The notes: generated from the sequence alone by a model not told the origin. A DNA stretch of 64,000 bases from JBBRHQ01 sp963815645 (GCA_963815645.1 CAWFHL010000001.1:744001-808000), one strand, 5' to 3'. Numbered from the stretch's first letter, positions 39,309 to 49,540 are shown. Program-made: numbers and translations.

Positions 39309-40571
39309 TCAGGACGCCTCGCCCGACTGACGCAGCAGGGCTGAGGTCGTCTGCTCAAGCACCCGCCGCCAGGCGGAGGTCTGCTCGGGCTCCTCCTCGG
39401 AGACCTGCTTGATCACCTTGCGGACCCGGCGGGCGGAGATCTCGATGTCGTGGCGCTCGGCGATCTCCTGGTAGCGCTTGTAGTCCTTGGCCAGGGCGAC
39501 GGTGACCGACTCGAAGCCGTGCCGGGCGATCGCCAGCCGCTGCGAGTAGTCCATCACCGAGGTCCCGAACATCAGCTCGTCGTTCGGCTCGGGCTCGATC
39601 AGCAGGATGTCGACGCCGGGGTACTTCTCCTGCCAGAAGGCGACGGCCTGGTGCAGGCGGGCGTGGGCGATCAGCTTGAAGGTCTGGTTGGCGATCGCCG
39701 GCAGGCCCATGTCGGAGACCCGCCGCACCCGCGTCCCGAGGAAGGTGGGGATCTGGCGCTTGAAATCGTTGACGTAGGGGACCAGGGGGTTGACGACGAC
39801 GATGAACTTGGCCCCGCGTTCGACCGCGATGTCGACGTTCGTGGTCGAGCGGATCCCTCCGTCGATCAGCTGGCGTCCCTTCAGCTCCACCGGCTCATAG
39901 ACCACGGGCAGCGCAGTCGAGCACTCGACCGCCTTGGAGATCGGCACGTCGGCCCAATCGCCCTCCCCGAGGATGATCCGCTCGCAGGTGTCGAGGTCGG
40001 TCGCGGTCAGGTACAGCTCGCGGTCGAGCAGGCGGAAGTCGTTGACCCGGTCGGGGTCCGAGAGCACCTCCTCGACGTAGCGGCCGATCCCGCTGCCGGA
40101 ATAGATGCCGGTTGGCAGCCCCTCGGCGAGCCCGACGCCGAAGTCCATCAGGGAGACGTCGCTGAGGTTGGAGAGCAGCTTGCGGGCCGTGCCGACCAGC
40201 CGCAGCGGCATCACCGCCGCCTTCTCCAGGTAGGCGCGGTAGTTGGGGCGCAGAAGGGTCCCCAGGTCGACGTCCTGGATCGGCGAGGGCAGGCGCTTGT
40301 TAAGCACCCGCATCATCTCCTCCGGCGTCACCCCGTTGGCGAGCATCGAGGCTACGAAGGAGCCGGCGCTGGTGCCGACGTAGACGTCGAACTCGTTCAC
40401 CGTACGGTTGACCGCGAGCAGGTCGAAGGCTCGCAGGGCCCCGATCTCGTAGACCCCGCCTGTGAATCCCCCGCCGCCGAGGACAAGAGCTGTCTTCGAA
40501 CGGCGCCTTCTTGTTCGAGTCGCCTTCCGACCCTGGCCGGAAGTCGTCTCGAGCTTGACGACCTTGCCCAT
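39309..40571 (-). CDS. Patatin-like phospholipase
   Basis: 420 residues. The oxyanion motif Gly-Gly-Gly-Gly-Phe-Thr-Gly-Gly lies at 32-39, the nucleophile Ser68 in Gly-Thr-Ser-Ala-Gly, and the dyad Asp237 in Leu-Ile-Asp-Gly-Gly-Ile. Such serine acyl hydrolases cleave phospholipids or acylglycerols. A basic N-terminus (Lys/Arg-rich to residue 26) has no signal peptide, so the enzyme is probably cytoplasmic or membrane-associated. The C-terminal 120 residues are helical and charged. Alone in orientation, divergent from dacB. Confidence 0.9.
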   Translation of the reverse strand: MGKVVKLETTSGQGRKATRTRRRRSKTALVLGGGGFTGGVYEIGALRAFDLLAVNRTVNEFDVYVGTSAGSFVASMLANGVTPEEMMRVLNKRLPSPIQDVDLGTLLRPNYRAYLEKAAVMPLRLVGTARKLLSNLSDVSLMDFGVGLAEGLPTGIYSGSGIGRYVEEVLSDPDRVNDFRLLDRELYLTATDLDTCERIILGEGDWADVPISKAVECSTALPVVYEPVELKGRQLIDGGIRSTTNVDIAVERGAKFIVVVNPLVPYVNDFKRQIPTFLGTRVRRVSDMGLPAIANQTFKLIAHARLHQAVAFWQEKYPGVDILLIEPEPNDELMFGTSVMDYSQRLAIARHGFESVTVALAKDYKRYQEIAERHDIEISARRVRKVIKQVSEEEPEQTSAWRRVLEQTTSALLRQSGEAS

Positions 40572-40660
40572 GTGAACGCCAATTATCGCATGCTGGCCGG
40601 GCAGCCAGGCTCCGGGCAGGGCCGCTCGCCCGCCTCTCCCAGGACGCTAACCTCGGCCGC

Positions 40661-42009
40661 TTGCCCGGAACCGCAGGCATTCGAGCCCTGTTCCCAGCCG
40701 TGCTCGTGGCTTTTGCCACGATCTCAGGCGTGGCCGATCCCGCGGCGGCTCTGCCCGCCCGGGGGCCGCTGCCCAATCCCGACCGGCCGGCGGCGACGCC
40801 GGTCGCGGGCGGTGCTGCGGCCTCCGGCAAGCTGAGCCGTGGCGAGCTCTGCCGGGCGCTGCGCAGACGGCTGGTCCGCGGTGGAGGTCGCGCCAGCGGG
40901 GTGTTCGTGCTCAACGCCGCCAGCGGCAGGGCCGTCTGCGGCCACGATGCCCGCACCCGCCGGCCGCTCGCCTCGAACATGAAGATCTTCACCACGGCGA
41001 CCGCGCTGGGGCGATTCGGGCCGGACGCACGCCTCCCGACCCGGCTGCTGGCGACCGGGCAGCTCGACCAGCGTGGGGTGCTGCGCGGCAGCCTCTACCT
41101 GAAGGGCGGCGGCGACCCGGCGCTTGGCTCTCCGCCCTTCTACGACACCTTCCTCGGCGGCCTCGGCACGAACCTCTTCGCGCTGACCCGGCGGGTCCGG
41201 GCGGCGGGCATCGGCGGGTCAGCGGCCGCCTCTTCGCCGATGACTCCTTCTTCGACCGGCTTCGCGGGGTCGCCGATTCCGGCTACCGGACGAGCCCCTA
41301 CATCGGCCCCCTGTCGGGGCTCTCCTTCAACTCCGGGTTCTCGAGCTCGAGCGCCCGCAGCTTCGCCTCCAACCCCGCCCGCCTCGCCGCGGCGAAGCTC
41401 GCCCGCTCGCTCCGCAGCACGGGGTCAAGGTGAGGGCTCGGGTGGCGATCCACAGAGCCCCGGCGCGAGGAGCCCGACCACTCGGCGTGGTCCGCTCGCC
41501 GCGGATGGTCGCGGCTGACCAACGAGACCGACGTCGACTCCAACAACTTCTTCGCCGAGATGCTGCTGAAAGGGATCGGCGCCCATTACGGGGCCGCCGG
41601 CAGCACCCGCGCCGGCGCCCGGGTGGTCGAGAGCTTCGCCCGAAACCATGACTCCGCAGTCCACGCCGTTGACGGCTCCGGGCTGACCCGCACCAACAAG
41701 GCGTCGCCGGCCGCCGTGGTCAGGCTGCTGCGCTCGGTTCGCTCCGAGGACTTCGGCGGCGCCTTCGTCCGCTCGCTGGCGGTCGCGGGGCGCGAGGGCA
41801 CCGTCGCCGACCGCATGCGGGGCAGCGCCGCGGCCGGCCATTGCCGCACCAAGACGGGGACGATCAGCGGTGTGAGCAACCTCTCCGGCTACTGCTTCAA
41901 CCGCTCCGGAAAGCCGATGGTCTTCTCGATCCTGATGGCGAGCGTGCGAAACCTCGATCTCGCCCACCTCGAACAGGACCGGATGGCAGCCCTGATCGCC
42001 CGCTACTGA
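40661..42009 (+). pseudogene. dacB: D-alanyl-D-alanine carboxypeptidase (PBP4 type), frameshifted
   Basis: Read across frames this is one S13-family carboxypeptidase: signal peptide from TTG 40661, Ser-x-x-Lys in Leu-Ala-Ser-Asn-Met-Lys near residue 107, Ser-x-Asn in Asp-Ser-Asn-Asn-Phe at about 41539, and Lys-Thr-Gly-Thr at about 41852. At least three single-base shifts are needed: near 41210-41222, 41395-41435 and 41500-41510. All catalytic motifs survive. The enzyme trims peptidoglycan stem peptides outside the cell. Whether the shifts are real or errors is discussed in the findings. Confidence 0.85.
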
Positions 42010-42012
42010 GGG

Positions 42013-42055
42013 GTGGGACCTTTCAAGCGCCTATATGGCGGCTCAAAGGTCCCAC
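42013..42055. terminator. Large hairpin between convergent genes
   Basis: GTGGGACCTTT (42013-42023) and AAAGGTCCCAC (42045-42055) are exact reverse complements; inside, CGCC and GGCG (42028-42040) can add a second stem. It lies just after dacB and before the hydrolase-cyclase stop, so it can serve both strands. Confidence 0.7.
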
Positions 42056-42098
42056 GTCCGGTGGGTGTGGCAGAAGGGTAAGAGTCGCGCGAGGTCGG

Positions 42099-43434
42099 TC
42101 AGGCGACCGCGTAGAGGCGCCACTCCCCGGGACGCCATTCAGGTCCCGGACCCCGCGGTCGGCGAACTCGATCCCCGAGCCCACCACGAGGTCGCGGACG
42201 GTCTGGGAGACGAGCATCTCCCCGGGCGCCGCGGCGGAGCTGACCCTGGCGCCGATGTGGACGGCGATCCCGCCGAGATCCTCGCCGATCCGCTCGCACT
42301 CGCCGGTGTGGACCCCGGCCCGGATCGGCAGGTCGAGCGGCTCCAGCGCCCGGCCGATCTCGGCCGCTGCGGTTATCGCCCGGGCCGGCCCGTCGAAGCT
42401 GGCCAGCAGCCCGTCCCCGGTTCGACTTGACGTAGCTGGCCCCGCTGCCGCTCGATCTCGCTGCGGCAGATGCGGTCATGCTCGGAGAGGAGCTCGCCGC
42501 CAGCGCAGATCGCCCAGCGATGCGGCCCGCTCGGTCGAGCCGACGATGTCGGTGAACAGGACCGTGGCCAGGGCCCGCTCCGGCGGGCGGCCCGCTGCGC
42601 TGGCCGGTGAGGAACTCCTCGATCTCTCCGAGCACCGCCTCCTGGTCTCCAGCGACCGGCGATGTGATCCTCGTCCGGGCAGCTCCACGGCCTTCGCGCC
42701 CGGAATGCCCTCAGCGACCACTCTTGACTGGGCCGCGGGGATCACTCGGTCGCCGGCCCGCCACATGATCAGACTCGGCACCTTGATCGGTGGCAGCAGG
42801 GGGCGGACGTCGATCTGCTCGTACATCTGCCTGCAGAGCTCCTCGATCCCGCCGGGACCGGAGCCGTTACGCAGCAGCCGGGCCCACCAACGGCCTGCCT
42901 CCTCGTCCTCCGCCAGGCTGGGCGCCCAGAGCTTCAGCAGGGCAGGGCTCCCCCACTCCTTCTCCATGATCGCCAGGAAGCCGCGCAGGGCGTCGACCTC
43001 GCTCCCCTGCGGGTAGTCGGGGGCGACGGCCATCCGAGCGTAGGTTGCGAACTCGATCAGAGCGGTGGTGCGCTCGGGGTGGGTGGCGGCGAACATGGTC
43101 GCAGCCGAGCCGCCCTCCGAGACCCCGAAGACCGCGGCCGACGCGAGCTCCGGCCGCGTCGAGCACGGCGATCATGTCCTCGGTGACCGCCTCGATCGTG
43201 TAGGCGCCGGCGTCGCGGTCGGAGAGCCCCATGCCGCGCTTGTCGAAGCAGATCACCCGGGCGAAGGAGGAGAGGCGATCGAAGAATCGCGCCGCCTGGG
43301 GCAGCTCCCCCACGATCTCCAGATGGCTGACGAAACCGGGGACGAAGATCATCTCCACCGGCCCCTCGCCGATCGTCGTATAGGCGATCGAGACCCCGTC
43401 GTTCTCCGCGTAGAGAGATCGGCGCCATCTCCAT
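42099..43434 (-). pseudogene. Alpha/beta hydrolase-adenylate cyclase fusion, frameshifted
   Basis: Starts at ATG 43434. The N-terminal part is an alpha/beta hydrolase (Ile-Ala-Tyr-Thr-Thr-Ile-Gly-Glu-Gly, Phe-Val-Pro-Gly-Phe, Phe-Asp-Lys-Arg-Gly-Met-Gly-Leu-Ser-Asp). The C-terminal part is a class III nucleotide cyclase: Val-Leu-Phe-Thr-Asp-Ile-Val-Gly-Ser-Thr (metal-binding Asp), later Ile-Arg-Ala-Gly-Val-His-Thr-Gly-Glu and Gly-Ile-Ala-Val-His-Ile-Gly-Ala-Arg. This fusion is frequent in actinobacteria. At least four shifts (near 43418, 43165, 42640 and 42420-42500) break the frame. Confidence 0.8.
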
Positions 43435-43450
43435 GGCTCGATCCTACGGC

Positions 43451-45473
43451 TCAGCCGCCGAGCAGCTCGCGCAGGCCGACCTCGTCGAGCACCTCGACAC
43501 CGAGCTTCTCCGCCTTGGCCAGCTTCGAGCCCGGGCTCTCGCCGGCGATCACGTAGTCGGTCTTCTTCGAGACCGAGCTGGTCACCTTGCCGCCGCCGGC
43601 GCGGACAAGGGCGGTCGCCTCCTCCCGGGTCAGCCCCTCCAGGGTGCCCGTCAGGACCAGGGTCCTGCCCTCCAAGGGACCGCCGGTGGTGCGGCGCTCG
43701 GAAGGGTCCTGCTCCATCCGCAGGCCCTTCTCCCGCAGCTTCTCGACCAGCGCCCAGGTGTTCTCGTCGGCCAGCGACTCGGCGATCTGCAGGGCCATCA
43801 CGGGTCCCACCCCCTCGACGTCGGCGAGCTGCTCGGGTTCGGCGGCGCGAATCGCGTCGATCGAGCCGAAGTGGTCGGCGAGCGCCGTGGCGGTGACGTA
43901 GCCGACTCCGGGCAGCCCGAGCGCGTAGAGCACCCGGGTGAAGCGGCGACCACGGGCCGACCTCGATCGATGCGACCAGGTTGCGGGCCGAGACCTCGCC
44001 GAAACCCTCCAGGCCGGTCAGCCTCTCCTCGGTCAGCTCGAATATGTCGGCGACGTCGGAGATCAACCCCTCGTCGAGGAAGCGAAGCGCCTGCTTCTCG
44101 CCCAGCCCGTCGATCTCCATCGCCCCTTTGCTGACGAAGTGCTTGACGTGCTGATAGGACTGGCCCGGGCAGCCGGAGCGGTTGGGGCAGATCGTGAAGA
44201 CGCTGTCTTCAGGCTTCATGGTCTCGGTCCCGCAGGCAGGGCACTTCTTCGGCGGCTTCGGCCGCCGGGTCCGCTTCGGCCGCCGCTGGAGCATCGGCGA
44301 GACAACCTGGGGGATGACGTCGCCGGCCCGCATCACCACCACCTCGTCGCCCTCGCGGACGTCCTTGCGGGCCAGGTCCTCCTCGTTGTGGAGGGTCGCG
44401 GTGGAGACGGTGACGCCGCCGACGTGGACGGGCTCGAGCATCGCGAAGGGCAGCAGGTGGCCGGTGCGGCCGACGTTCCAGACGATCTTTCGCAGCTTCG
44501 TCGTCGCGGTCGTCGGCGGGAACTTCCAGGCGATCGCCCAGCGCGGCTCGCGCCCCACCACGCCAAGCTCGCGCCAGAGCGCCCGCTCGTCGACCTTGAC
44601 GACGACGCCGTCGATCTCGAAGTCGAGCTCGTCCCGGCGATCCTGCCACCAGATGCAGCGCTCGACCACGGCGTCGATTCCCTCGTGGTGGCCGGTGTCG
44701 GGGTTGACCTTGAAGCCGTGCTCGCGAAGCCACTCGACCTCGTCGGTGTGGGTGGCGAGGTCGAGGCCCTCGGTCGCGCCTAGCCCGTAGCACCAAACCG
44801 AGAGCGGTCGCTCGGCGGCGAGCGCCGGATCGAGCTGGCGGATCGAGCCGGCTGCCGAGTTCCGGGGGTTGGCGAAGGTCGGCTCGCCCGCCGCAGCGCG
44901 GCGCTCGTTGAGCTCGGCGAAGGCGGCGATCGGCAGGTAGACCTCGCCCCGAACCTCGACCAGCGCCGGCGCCTCCTCGACCCGAAGCGGGATCGCGCCG
45001 ATCGTCCGCAGGTTGCGGGTGACGTCCTCGCCGACCCTGCCGTCGCCCCGGGTTGCGCCGCGGACGAAGACGCCGTCGCGGTAAGTGAGCGAGATCGCCA
45101 AGCCGTCGATCTTCGGCTCCGTCGTGTAGCTGAACTCCGACGTCGTGATGTCGAGCCGCTTCAGGTGGTTGCGGATCCGCGACTCCCAGGCGCGCAGCTC
45201 CTCCTCGTCGCGGGCGTTGGCGAGCGAGAGCATCGGCTCGGCGTGCTCGATCCGCTCGAACTGCTCGAGCGGCGGCGCGCCGACCCGCTGGGTGGGCGAA
45301 TCGGGGGTGCGAAGCTCGGGGTTCTGCTCCTCGATCCCCCGCAGCTGGTCGATCAGCCGGTCGTAGTCGTCGTCGCCGATCTCCGGGTTGTCGTCAACGT
45401 AGTAGAGGCGGTTGTGGCGCTCCAGCACCCGCCGCAGCTCCGCCGCGCGCTTGGCAGGGGCCCTGGCGCTCAC
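43451..45473 (-). pseudogene. ligA: NAD-dependent DNA ligase, one frameshift
   Basis: About 674 residues when the two frames are joined. Adenylation lysine near 120 in Thr-Glu-Pro-Lys-Ile-Asp-Gly-Leu-Ala, then the OB fold, the zinc finger (Cys-Pro-Ala-Cys ... Cys-Pro-Asn-Arg-Ser-Gly-Cys), helix-hairpin-helix repeats and a BRCT domain ending at TAG/TGA 43451. The frame breaks once near 43940-43960, between Leu-Val-Ala-Ser-Ile-Glu and Arg-Phe-Thr-Arg-Val-Leu-Tyr-Ala-Leu-Gly. LigA is normally essential, so I expect the true gene to be intact. Its start overlaps the surE stop by four bases (GTGA). Confidence 0.9.
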
Positions 45474-46301
45474 CGCTCCGCTGCCGCGGCTCTCGCGGAG
45501 GCCAACCTCATCATCGACTCCAGGTCGCGGTCCCGCAGGCCTCCGATCCCGCCGTGATCAGTGAGGTCGAAGTGGACAGGCGTCACCGAGACCCGCCCCT
45601 TGGCGATCGCCGAGAGGTCGGAGCCCTCCTCGTCCTTGAAGGAGGGCTCGAAGCCGTAGATCTCATAGCGGCTGCGTCCGGACCCCTCGTCCGTGTCGAC
45701 CAGCTTCAGCTCATCGTTGTAGAGGCGCTTTCCGAGATGGGTGACCTCCACCCCCTCGGGCTCTGCGGCCGGGCAGTTGATGTTGAAAAGGGTGCCCTCC
45801 GGCATCGGTTCGGAGATCAGGCGTCCGCACCAGCTGCGCCGTGAAGGAGGCGGCGACCCCGAAATCGAAGACGCGCCCGAAGCGGAAGTCCATCTCTCGC
45901 TTCGCCGACTGCTGGGACACGGCCACCGCGGGCAGCCCCAGGACGATTCCCTCGAAGGCGGCGGCGACCGTGCCAGAGTAGGTGACGTCGTCGCCGAGGT
46001 TGGCGCCGTGGTTGATCCCGGAGACGATCAGGTCCGGCTTTTGCCCGAGCAGGCCTAGGTCGGCGAAGCGGACGCAGTCGACCGGTGTCCCGTCGGTGGC
46101 GAAGCCGCTCGATCCGTCGCCGAAGGCGACCTCCTCGACCGTCAGTGGGGATCGTGTGGTGATGCTGCGCGCGGTCGCGCTGCGATTCGAGTCGGGGGCG
46201 ATTACGTGGACCTCGACCTCCTCGATCCGCCTCAGCTCGCGACGCAGGGCGTGGAGACCCTCGGCGTTGATGCCGTCGTCGTTGGTCAGCAGGACTCTCA
46301 T
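45470..46301 (-). pseudogene. surE: 5'/3'-nucleotidase SurE, one frameshift
   Basis: Starts Met-Arg-Val-Leu-Leu-Thr-Asn-Asp-Asp-Gly-Ile at ATG 46301, the SurE metal-binding Asp-Asp signature, with Ala-Pro-Asp-Ser-Asn-Arg-Ser-Ala and Ser-Gly-Ile-Asn-His-Gly-Ala-Asn-Leu-Gly-Asp. A one-base shift near 45820-45828 separates this from the C-terminal part (Gly-Thr-Leu-Phe-Asn-Ile-Asn-Cys-Pro). Joined length about 276 residues is normal. SurE removes phosphate from nucleoside monophosphates under stress. It lies in a truA-surE-ligA run. Confidence 0.9.
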
Positions 46302-46333
46302 CGGCTCGATTCTACGGTGGCGATTCTTGGGCT

Positions 46334-47084
46334 CTAATAGGCGACCGAGGCGAGGTAGAGGCCGTGTGCAGGGGCCGTTTCCCCTGCATTCTCGCGGGGA
46401 AGGCCTCCGAGCAGGGCGTCGAAATCGGCAACCGTCCGGCGGCCGCTGCCTACCTCGAGCATGGTGCCTACCAGGATCCTCACCATGTTGTGCATGAAGG
46501 CGTCGGCCTCGATCCAAAAGCAGACGACCGTGCTCGACTCCTCGACCCACTCGGCCCGCAGCACGTCGCGCTGGAAGCGGACGTGGTCGTTGCGCGCCGG
46601 AGTGAACGCGGTGAAGTCGTGGGTGCCGAGCAGCTGACGCCGCGCAGACTTCGATCGCTCCGGGATCGAGGCGGTGCGGCCACCAGAGCGCCCGGCCGCG
46701 CTCGAACGGGCTCGGGAACCGACGCCGCAGAACCCGGTAGCAGTAGGTGCGCGAGCGTGCGTCCCGGCGGGCATCGAAGCCATCCGCCGCGGGCTCCGCC
46801 CGCCGAACCGCCAGGTCGTCGGGCCCGAGGCCATTCAACCGGCGCTCCAGGTCACCCGGGATGCCCGCCCCGGTGCTGAAGCTGGCCACCTGGCCCCAGG
46901 CGTGGACGCCCGCGTCGGTCCGCCCGGCCACGGTCACCGTGACCCGGTCTCGCAGGATCGTCGCCAGGCCCGCCTCCAGCTCCCCCTGGACCGTGCGCAC
47001 ACCCGGCTGCGCCGCCCAGCCGTGGAAGCCGGCGCCGTCGTATTCGATCTCGAGGCGTATGGTGGTCAATTCAGGGGCGCTCAA
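46334..47084 (-). pseudogene. truA: tRNA pseudouridine(38-40) synthase, one frameshift
   Basis: Starts at TTG 47084 with Thr-Ile-Arg-Leu-Glu-Ile-Glu-Tyr-Asp-Gly-Ala-Gly-Phe. The catalytic Asp is in Ala-Gly-Arg-Thr-Asp-Ala-Gly-Val-His-Ala. After Ile-Glu-Val-Cys-Ala the frame shifts by one base (near 46635-46645) into Gln-Leu-Leu-Gly-Thr-His-Asp-Phe and continues to the conserved Phe-Met-His-Asn-Met-Val-Arg. Total about 250 residues, the normal size. TruA modifies the anticodon arm of many tRNAs. Commonly placed downstream of rplQ, as here. Confidence 0.9.
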
Positions 47085-47163
47085 GCTAACGGTCGGCGAG
47101 AGGCGTACCCTGGGAGGCGGAGCCGGAAGGCTCTCCGGCACTGCGGATGAGAGGAGCGGCTTG

Positions 47164-47415
47164 ATGTCCAACATGACCGAGAACCAGCGCGCAGGTTTCG
47201 AACGCGCCACCTACTCCGGGAGCGCCGAGAGGATCAGGCGGGGATCGGAGAAGGGGACTCGCGTCTACACGGTGATCGCGACGATCGTCGCCGTGGTGCT
47301 CTGCGCCGCCGCCCTCGCCCTGCTGGACGGCTGGACGGAATGGGTGGTGCTCGGCGTGATCGTCCTCACGGCGATCGGCTTCATGGCCGCGGTCAACCCG
47401 AGACGCCAAGGCTAG
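47164..47415 (+). CDS. Small membrane protein, hypothetical
   Basis: 83 residues from ATG 47164 with GAGGAG seven bases upstream. The first 33 residues are polar; two membrane helices follow (about 35-55 and 60-77) with a short turn, ending Asn-Pro-Arg-Arg. No family recognised. It is the only plus-strand gene between truA and rplQ and may be transcribed from the truA side. Confidence 0.65.
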   Translation: MSNMTENQRAGFERATYSGSAERIRRGSEKGTRVYTVIATIVAVVLCAAALALLDGWTEWVVLGVIVLTAIGFMAAVNPRRQG

Positions 47416-47439
47416 AGAGGCGCAAGACCGCCCGCAGGC

Positions 47440-47458
47440 ATCCCAGCAGGGCTGGGAT
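47440..47458. terminator. Terminator hairpin at the end of the ribosomal superoperon
   Basis: ATCCCAGC and GCTGGGAT form a perfect eight-base stem with a three-base loop, between the end of the small membrane gene and the end of rplQ, so it may stop transcription from both sides. Confidence 0.65.
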
Positions 47459-47520
47459 CACCGGTCGCTGTCGCTCCCTCGAGGACGTGGCCGGGCCATT
47501 CGTTGTTCCTCGAACCGGTC

Positions 47521-47874
47521 CTAGACCAGTTCGAGGAAGACCATCTCGGTCGAGTCCGAGCGGCGCGGGCCCAGCTTGACGATTCGCGTGTAGCCGCCGG
47601 GCCGCTCCGAGTAGCGAGGGGCGACCTCCTCGAATAGCTTGTGCACCGCGAACTTGTCGTTGTGGAGGGTCGCCAGCGCCTGGCGGCGGGCGTGGAGGTC
47701 GCCGCGCTTGGCGAGGGTTATCAGCTGCTCGACCTCCGGCTTCACCGCCTTGGCCTTCGCCTGAGTCGTCTTGATCCGCTCGTGCTCGATCAGCTGCTTC
47801 GAGAGGTTGGCCAGCAGCGACCTGCGATGCGCAGCAGGGCGGCTCAGCTTGTTGCGCTTGCGAGCGTGGCGCAT
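47521..47874 (-). CDS. rplQ: 50S ribosomal protein L17
   Basis: 117 residues starting Met-Arg-His-Ala-Arg-Lys-Arg-Asn-Lys-Leu-Ser-Arg, with Arg-Ile-Lys-Thr-Thr-Gln-Ala-Lys-Ala. L17 lies at the exit side of the large subunit. The length is normal for the short form. Last gene of the superoperon, 31 bases after rpoA. Confidence 0.97.
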   Translation of the reverse strand: MRHARKRNKLSRPAAHRRSLLANLSKQLIEHERIKTTQAKAKAVKPEVEQLITLAKRGDLHARRQALATLHNDKFAVHKLFEEVAPRYSERPGGYTRIVKLGPRRSDSTEMVFLELV

Positions 47875-47905
47875 GGCTCCGCTTCCCCTCCCGTTCCCGG
47901 CGGCC

Positions 47906-48880
47906 TCAGTCTTGGCGCAGGTCGAGGTTGCGCGAGTGCAGAGTCTCGATCACTTCCTCGATCGACTTCGAGCCGAAGTTTGGGATCGCGTTCAGCTCAG
48001 ACTCCGACTTGCGGACCAGGTCGCCGACGGTCTGGACCCCGGCCCGCTTCAGGCAGTTGTAGGAGCGGACGCCGAGCTCCAGCTCCTCGATCAGGATCTC
48101 GTCGAGGCCGTCGCCGCCGGCCGGCGAACCGTTCTCGGCCAGCGGGTCGGCGGTCATCGCCGAGACCGCCTCGCGGGCGGTCAGCTCCTCGACTCGGTCG
48201 GCGTCGGTGAAGATCGCCAGGCTCTTGATGAGGATCTCCGAAGCCTCCCGCAGCGCCGCCGACGGCTCGATCGAGCCGTCGGTCTCGAGCTCCAGGGTGA
48301 GCTTGTCGAAGTCGGTTCGCTGCCCCACCCGGGCGGAGTCCACGGCGTAGGAGGCGCGGCGGATCGGCGAGAAGATCGAGTCGATCGGGATCACGCCGAT
48401 CGGCTGCTCCTCGGTCTTGTTCTCCTCTGCCGGGGAGTAGCCGCGGCCGCGGCCGATCGTCAGGTAGATCTCCAGCTTGGTCTTCTTCTCCAGGGTGGCG
48501 ATCGGGGCCTCGGGGTTGAGGATCTCGACCCCTGAGGGGAGGTCGATGTCCTTGGCCTTGACATCACCCGGGCCGGTGGCGACCAGCGGCGCCTCGATCT
48601 CGTCGGCGTCGGTGTGCATGCGGATGACGATCTCCTTCAGGTTGAGGACGATGTCGGTGACGTCCTCCTTGACGCCCGGCACGGTCGAGAACTCGTGCGC
48701 TACGCCCTCGATGCGGACGCTGGTGATCGCCGCGCCGCCGAGCGACGAGAGCAGCACCCGCCGCAGGCTGTTGCCGAATGTGTAGCCGAAGCCCTTGTCG
48801 AGGGGCTCGACCGTGAAGGTGCCGCGGGTGTCGTCGCCGGCTTCGGCGCTGATTCTTGGGGCCTGAAAGTCAGTGGGCAT
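47906..48880 (-). CDS. rpoA: DNA-directed RNA polymerase subunit alpha
   Basis: 324 residues. The N-terminal dimer domain has Gly-Phe-Gly-Tyr-Thr-Phe-Gly-Asn-Ser-Leu-Arg-Arg-Val-Leu-Leu-Ser-Ser, and the C-terminal domain (about 250-324) holds Arg-Ser-Tyr-Asn-Cys-Leu-Lys-Arg-Ala-Gly-Val, including the Arg that binds UP elements. The linker is acidic. It seeds polymerase assembly and contacts activators. Confidence 0.97.
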   Translation of the reverse strand: MPTDFQAPRISAEAGDDTRGTFTVEPLDKGFGYTFGNSLRRVLLSSLGGAAITSVRIEGVAHEFSTVPGVKEDVTDIVLNLKEIVIRMHTDADEIEAPLVATGPGDVKAKDIDLPSGVEILNPEAPIATLEKKTKLEIYLTIGRGRGYSPAEENKTEEQPIGVIPIDSIFSPIRRASYAVDSARVGQRTDFDKLTLELETDGSIEPSAALREASEILIKSLAIFTDADRVEELTAREAVSAMTADPLAENGSPAGGDGLDEILIEELELGVRSYNCLKRAGVQTVGDLVRKSESELNAIPNFGSKSIEEVIETLHSRNLDLRQD

Positions 48881-48919
48881 GGGTTCCTTGGGTATTGGTG
48901 TTCAGAAAACGGGCCCGGA

Positions 48920-49540
48920 CTACTTGGAGTACAGCTCGACGATCAGCTGCTCCTGCACAGGTGCAGAGATCTCGGAGCGCTCCGGGTAGCGCAGGATCTT
49001 CGCGGTGAGGGAGTCGTGATCGGCCTGCAACCAGGCCGGCACTGTCGAGACCAGCTCGGTGGCCTGCCGGATCGTCTCGGTTGCGGCCGAGCTCGGCTTC
49101 ACCGAGATGATCTCCTCGGGGCGCACCTGGTAGGAGGGGATGTCCACCCGACGGCCGTTGATCATCCAGTGGCCGTGCCGGATCAGCTGGCGCGCCTGGC
49201 GCCGCGAAGCGGCGAAGCCGAGCCGCACGAGGACGTTGTCGAAGCGGGACTCGAGCAGCCGCAGCAGGTTCTCGCCGGTCACGCCGTCCTGACGCGAGGC
49301 CTTGTCGTAATACTCGCGGAATTGCTTCTCGAGGATCTGGTAGTAGCGGCGAGTCTTCTGCTTCTCGCGCAGCTGCACGCGGTACTCGGACTGGCGCATG
49401 CGGCCGCGCCCGTGTTCGCCGGGCGGATAGGAGCGCCGCTCGACGCCGCACTTGTCGGTGAAGCACCGTTCCCCCTTGAGGAAGAGTTTCTGGCCCTCCC
49501 GGCGGCACTGCTTGCACTGCGGGGAGGTGTCGCGGGCCAT
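48920..49540 (-). CDS. rpsD: 30S ribosomal protein S4 (zinc-binding type)
   Basis: 206 residues. The N-terminus has four Cys (Cys-Lys-Gln-Cys ... Cys-Phe-Thr-Asp-Lys-Cys) of the zinc form, then the S4 RNA-binding motif around Arg-Leu-Gly-Phe-Ala-Ala-Ser-Arg-Arg-Gln-Ala-Arg-Gln. S4 starts 30S assembly by binding 16S rRNA and often represses its own operon. Its ATG shares one base with the rpsK stop (TGATG). Confidence 0.97.
   Translation of the reverse strand: MARDTSPQCKQCRREGQKLFLKGERCFTDKCGVERRSYPPGEHGRGRMRQSEYRVQLREKQKTRRYYQILEKQFREYYDKASRQDGVTGENLLRLLESRFDNVLVRLGFAASRRQARQLIRHGHWMINGRRVDIPSYQVRPEEIISVKPSSAATETIRQATELVSTVPAWLQADHDSLTAKILRYPERSEISAPVQEQLIVELYSK

Noticed and set aside
42867..45473. 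Single 868-codon ORF as one fusion protein of ligase and hydrolase
   Set aside because: Its middle is an out-of-frame reading of the ligA C-terminus; the true ligase tail and the hydrolase are in separate frames, so this is a frameshift artefact.
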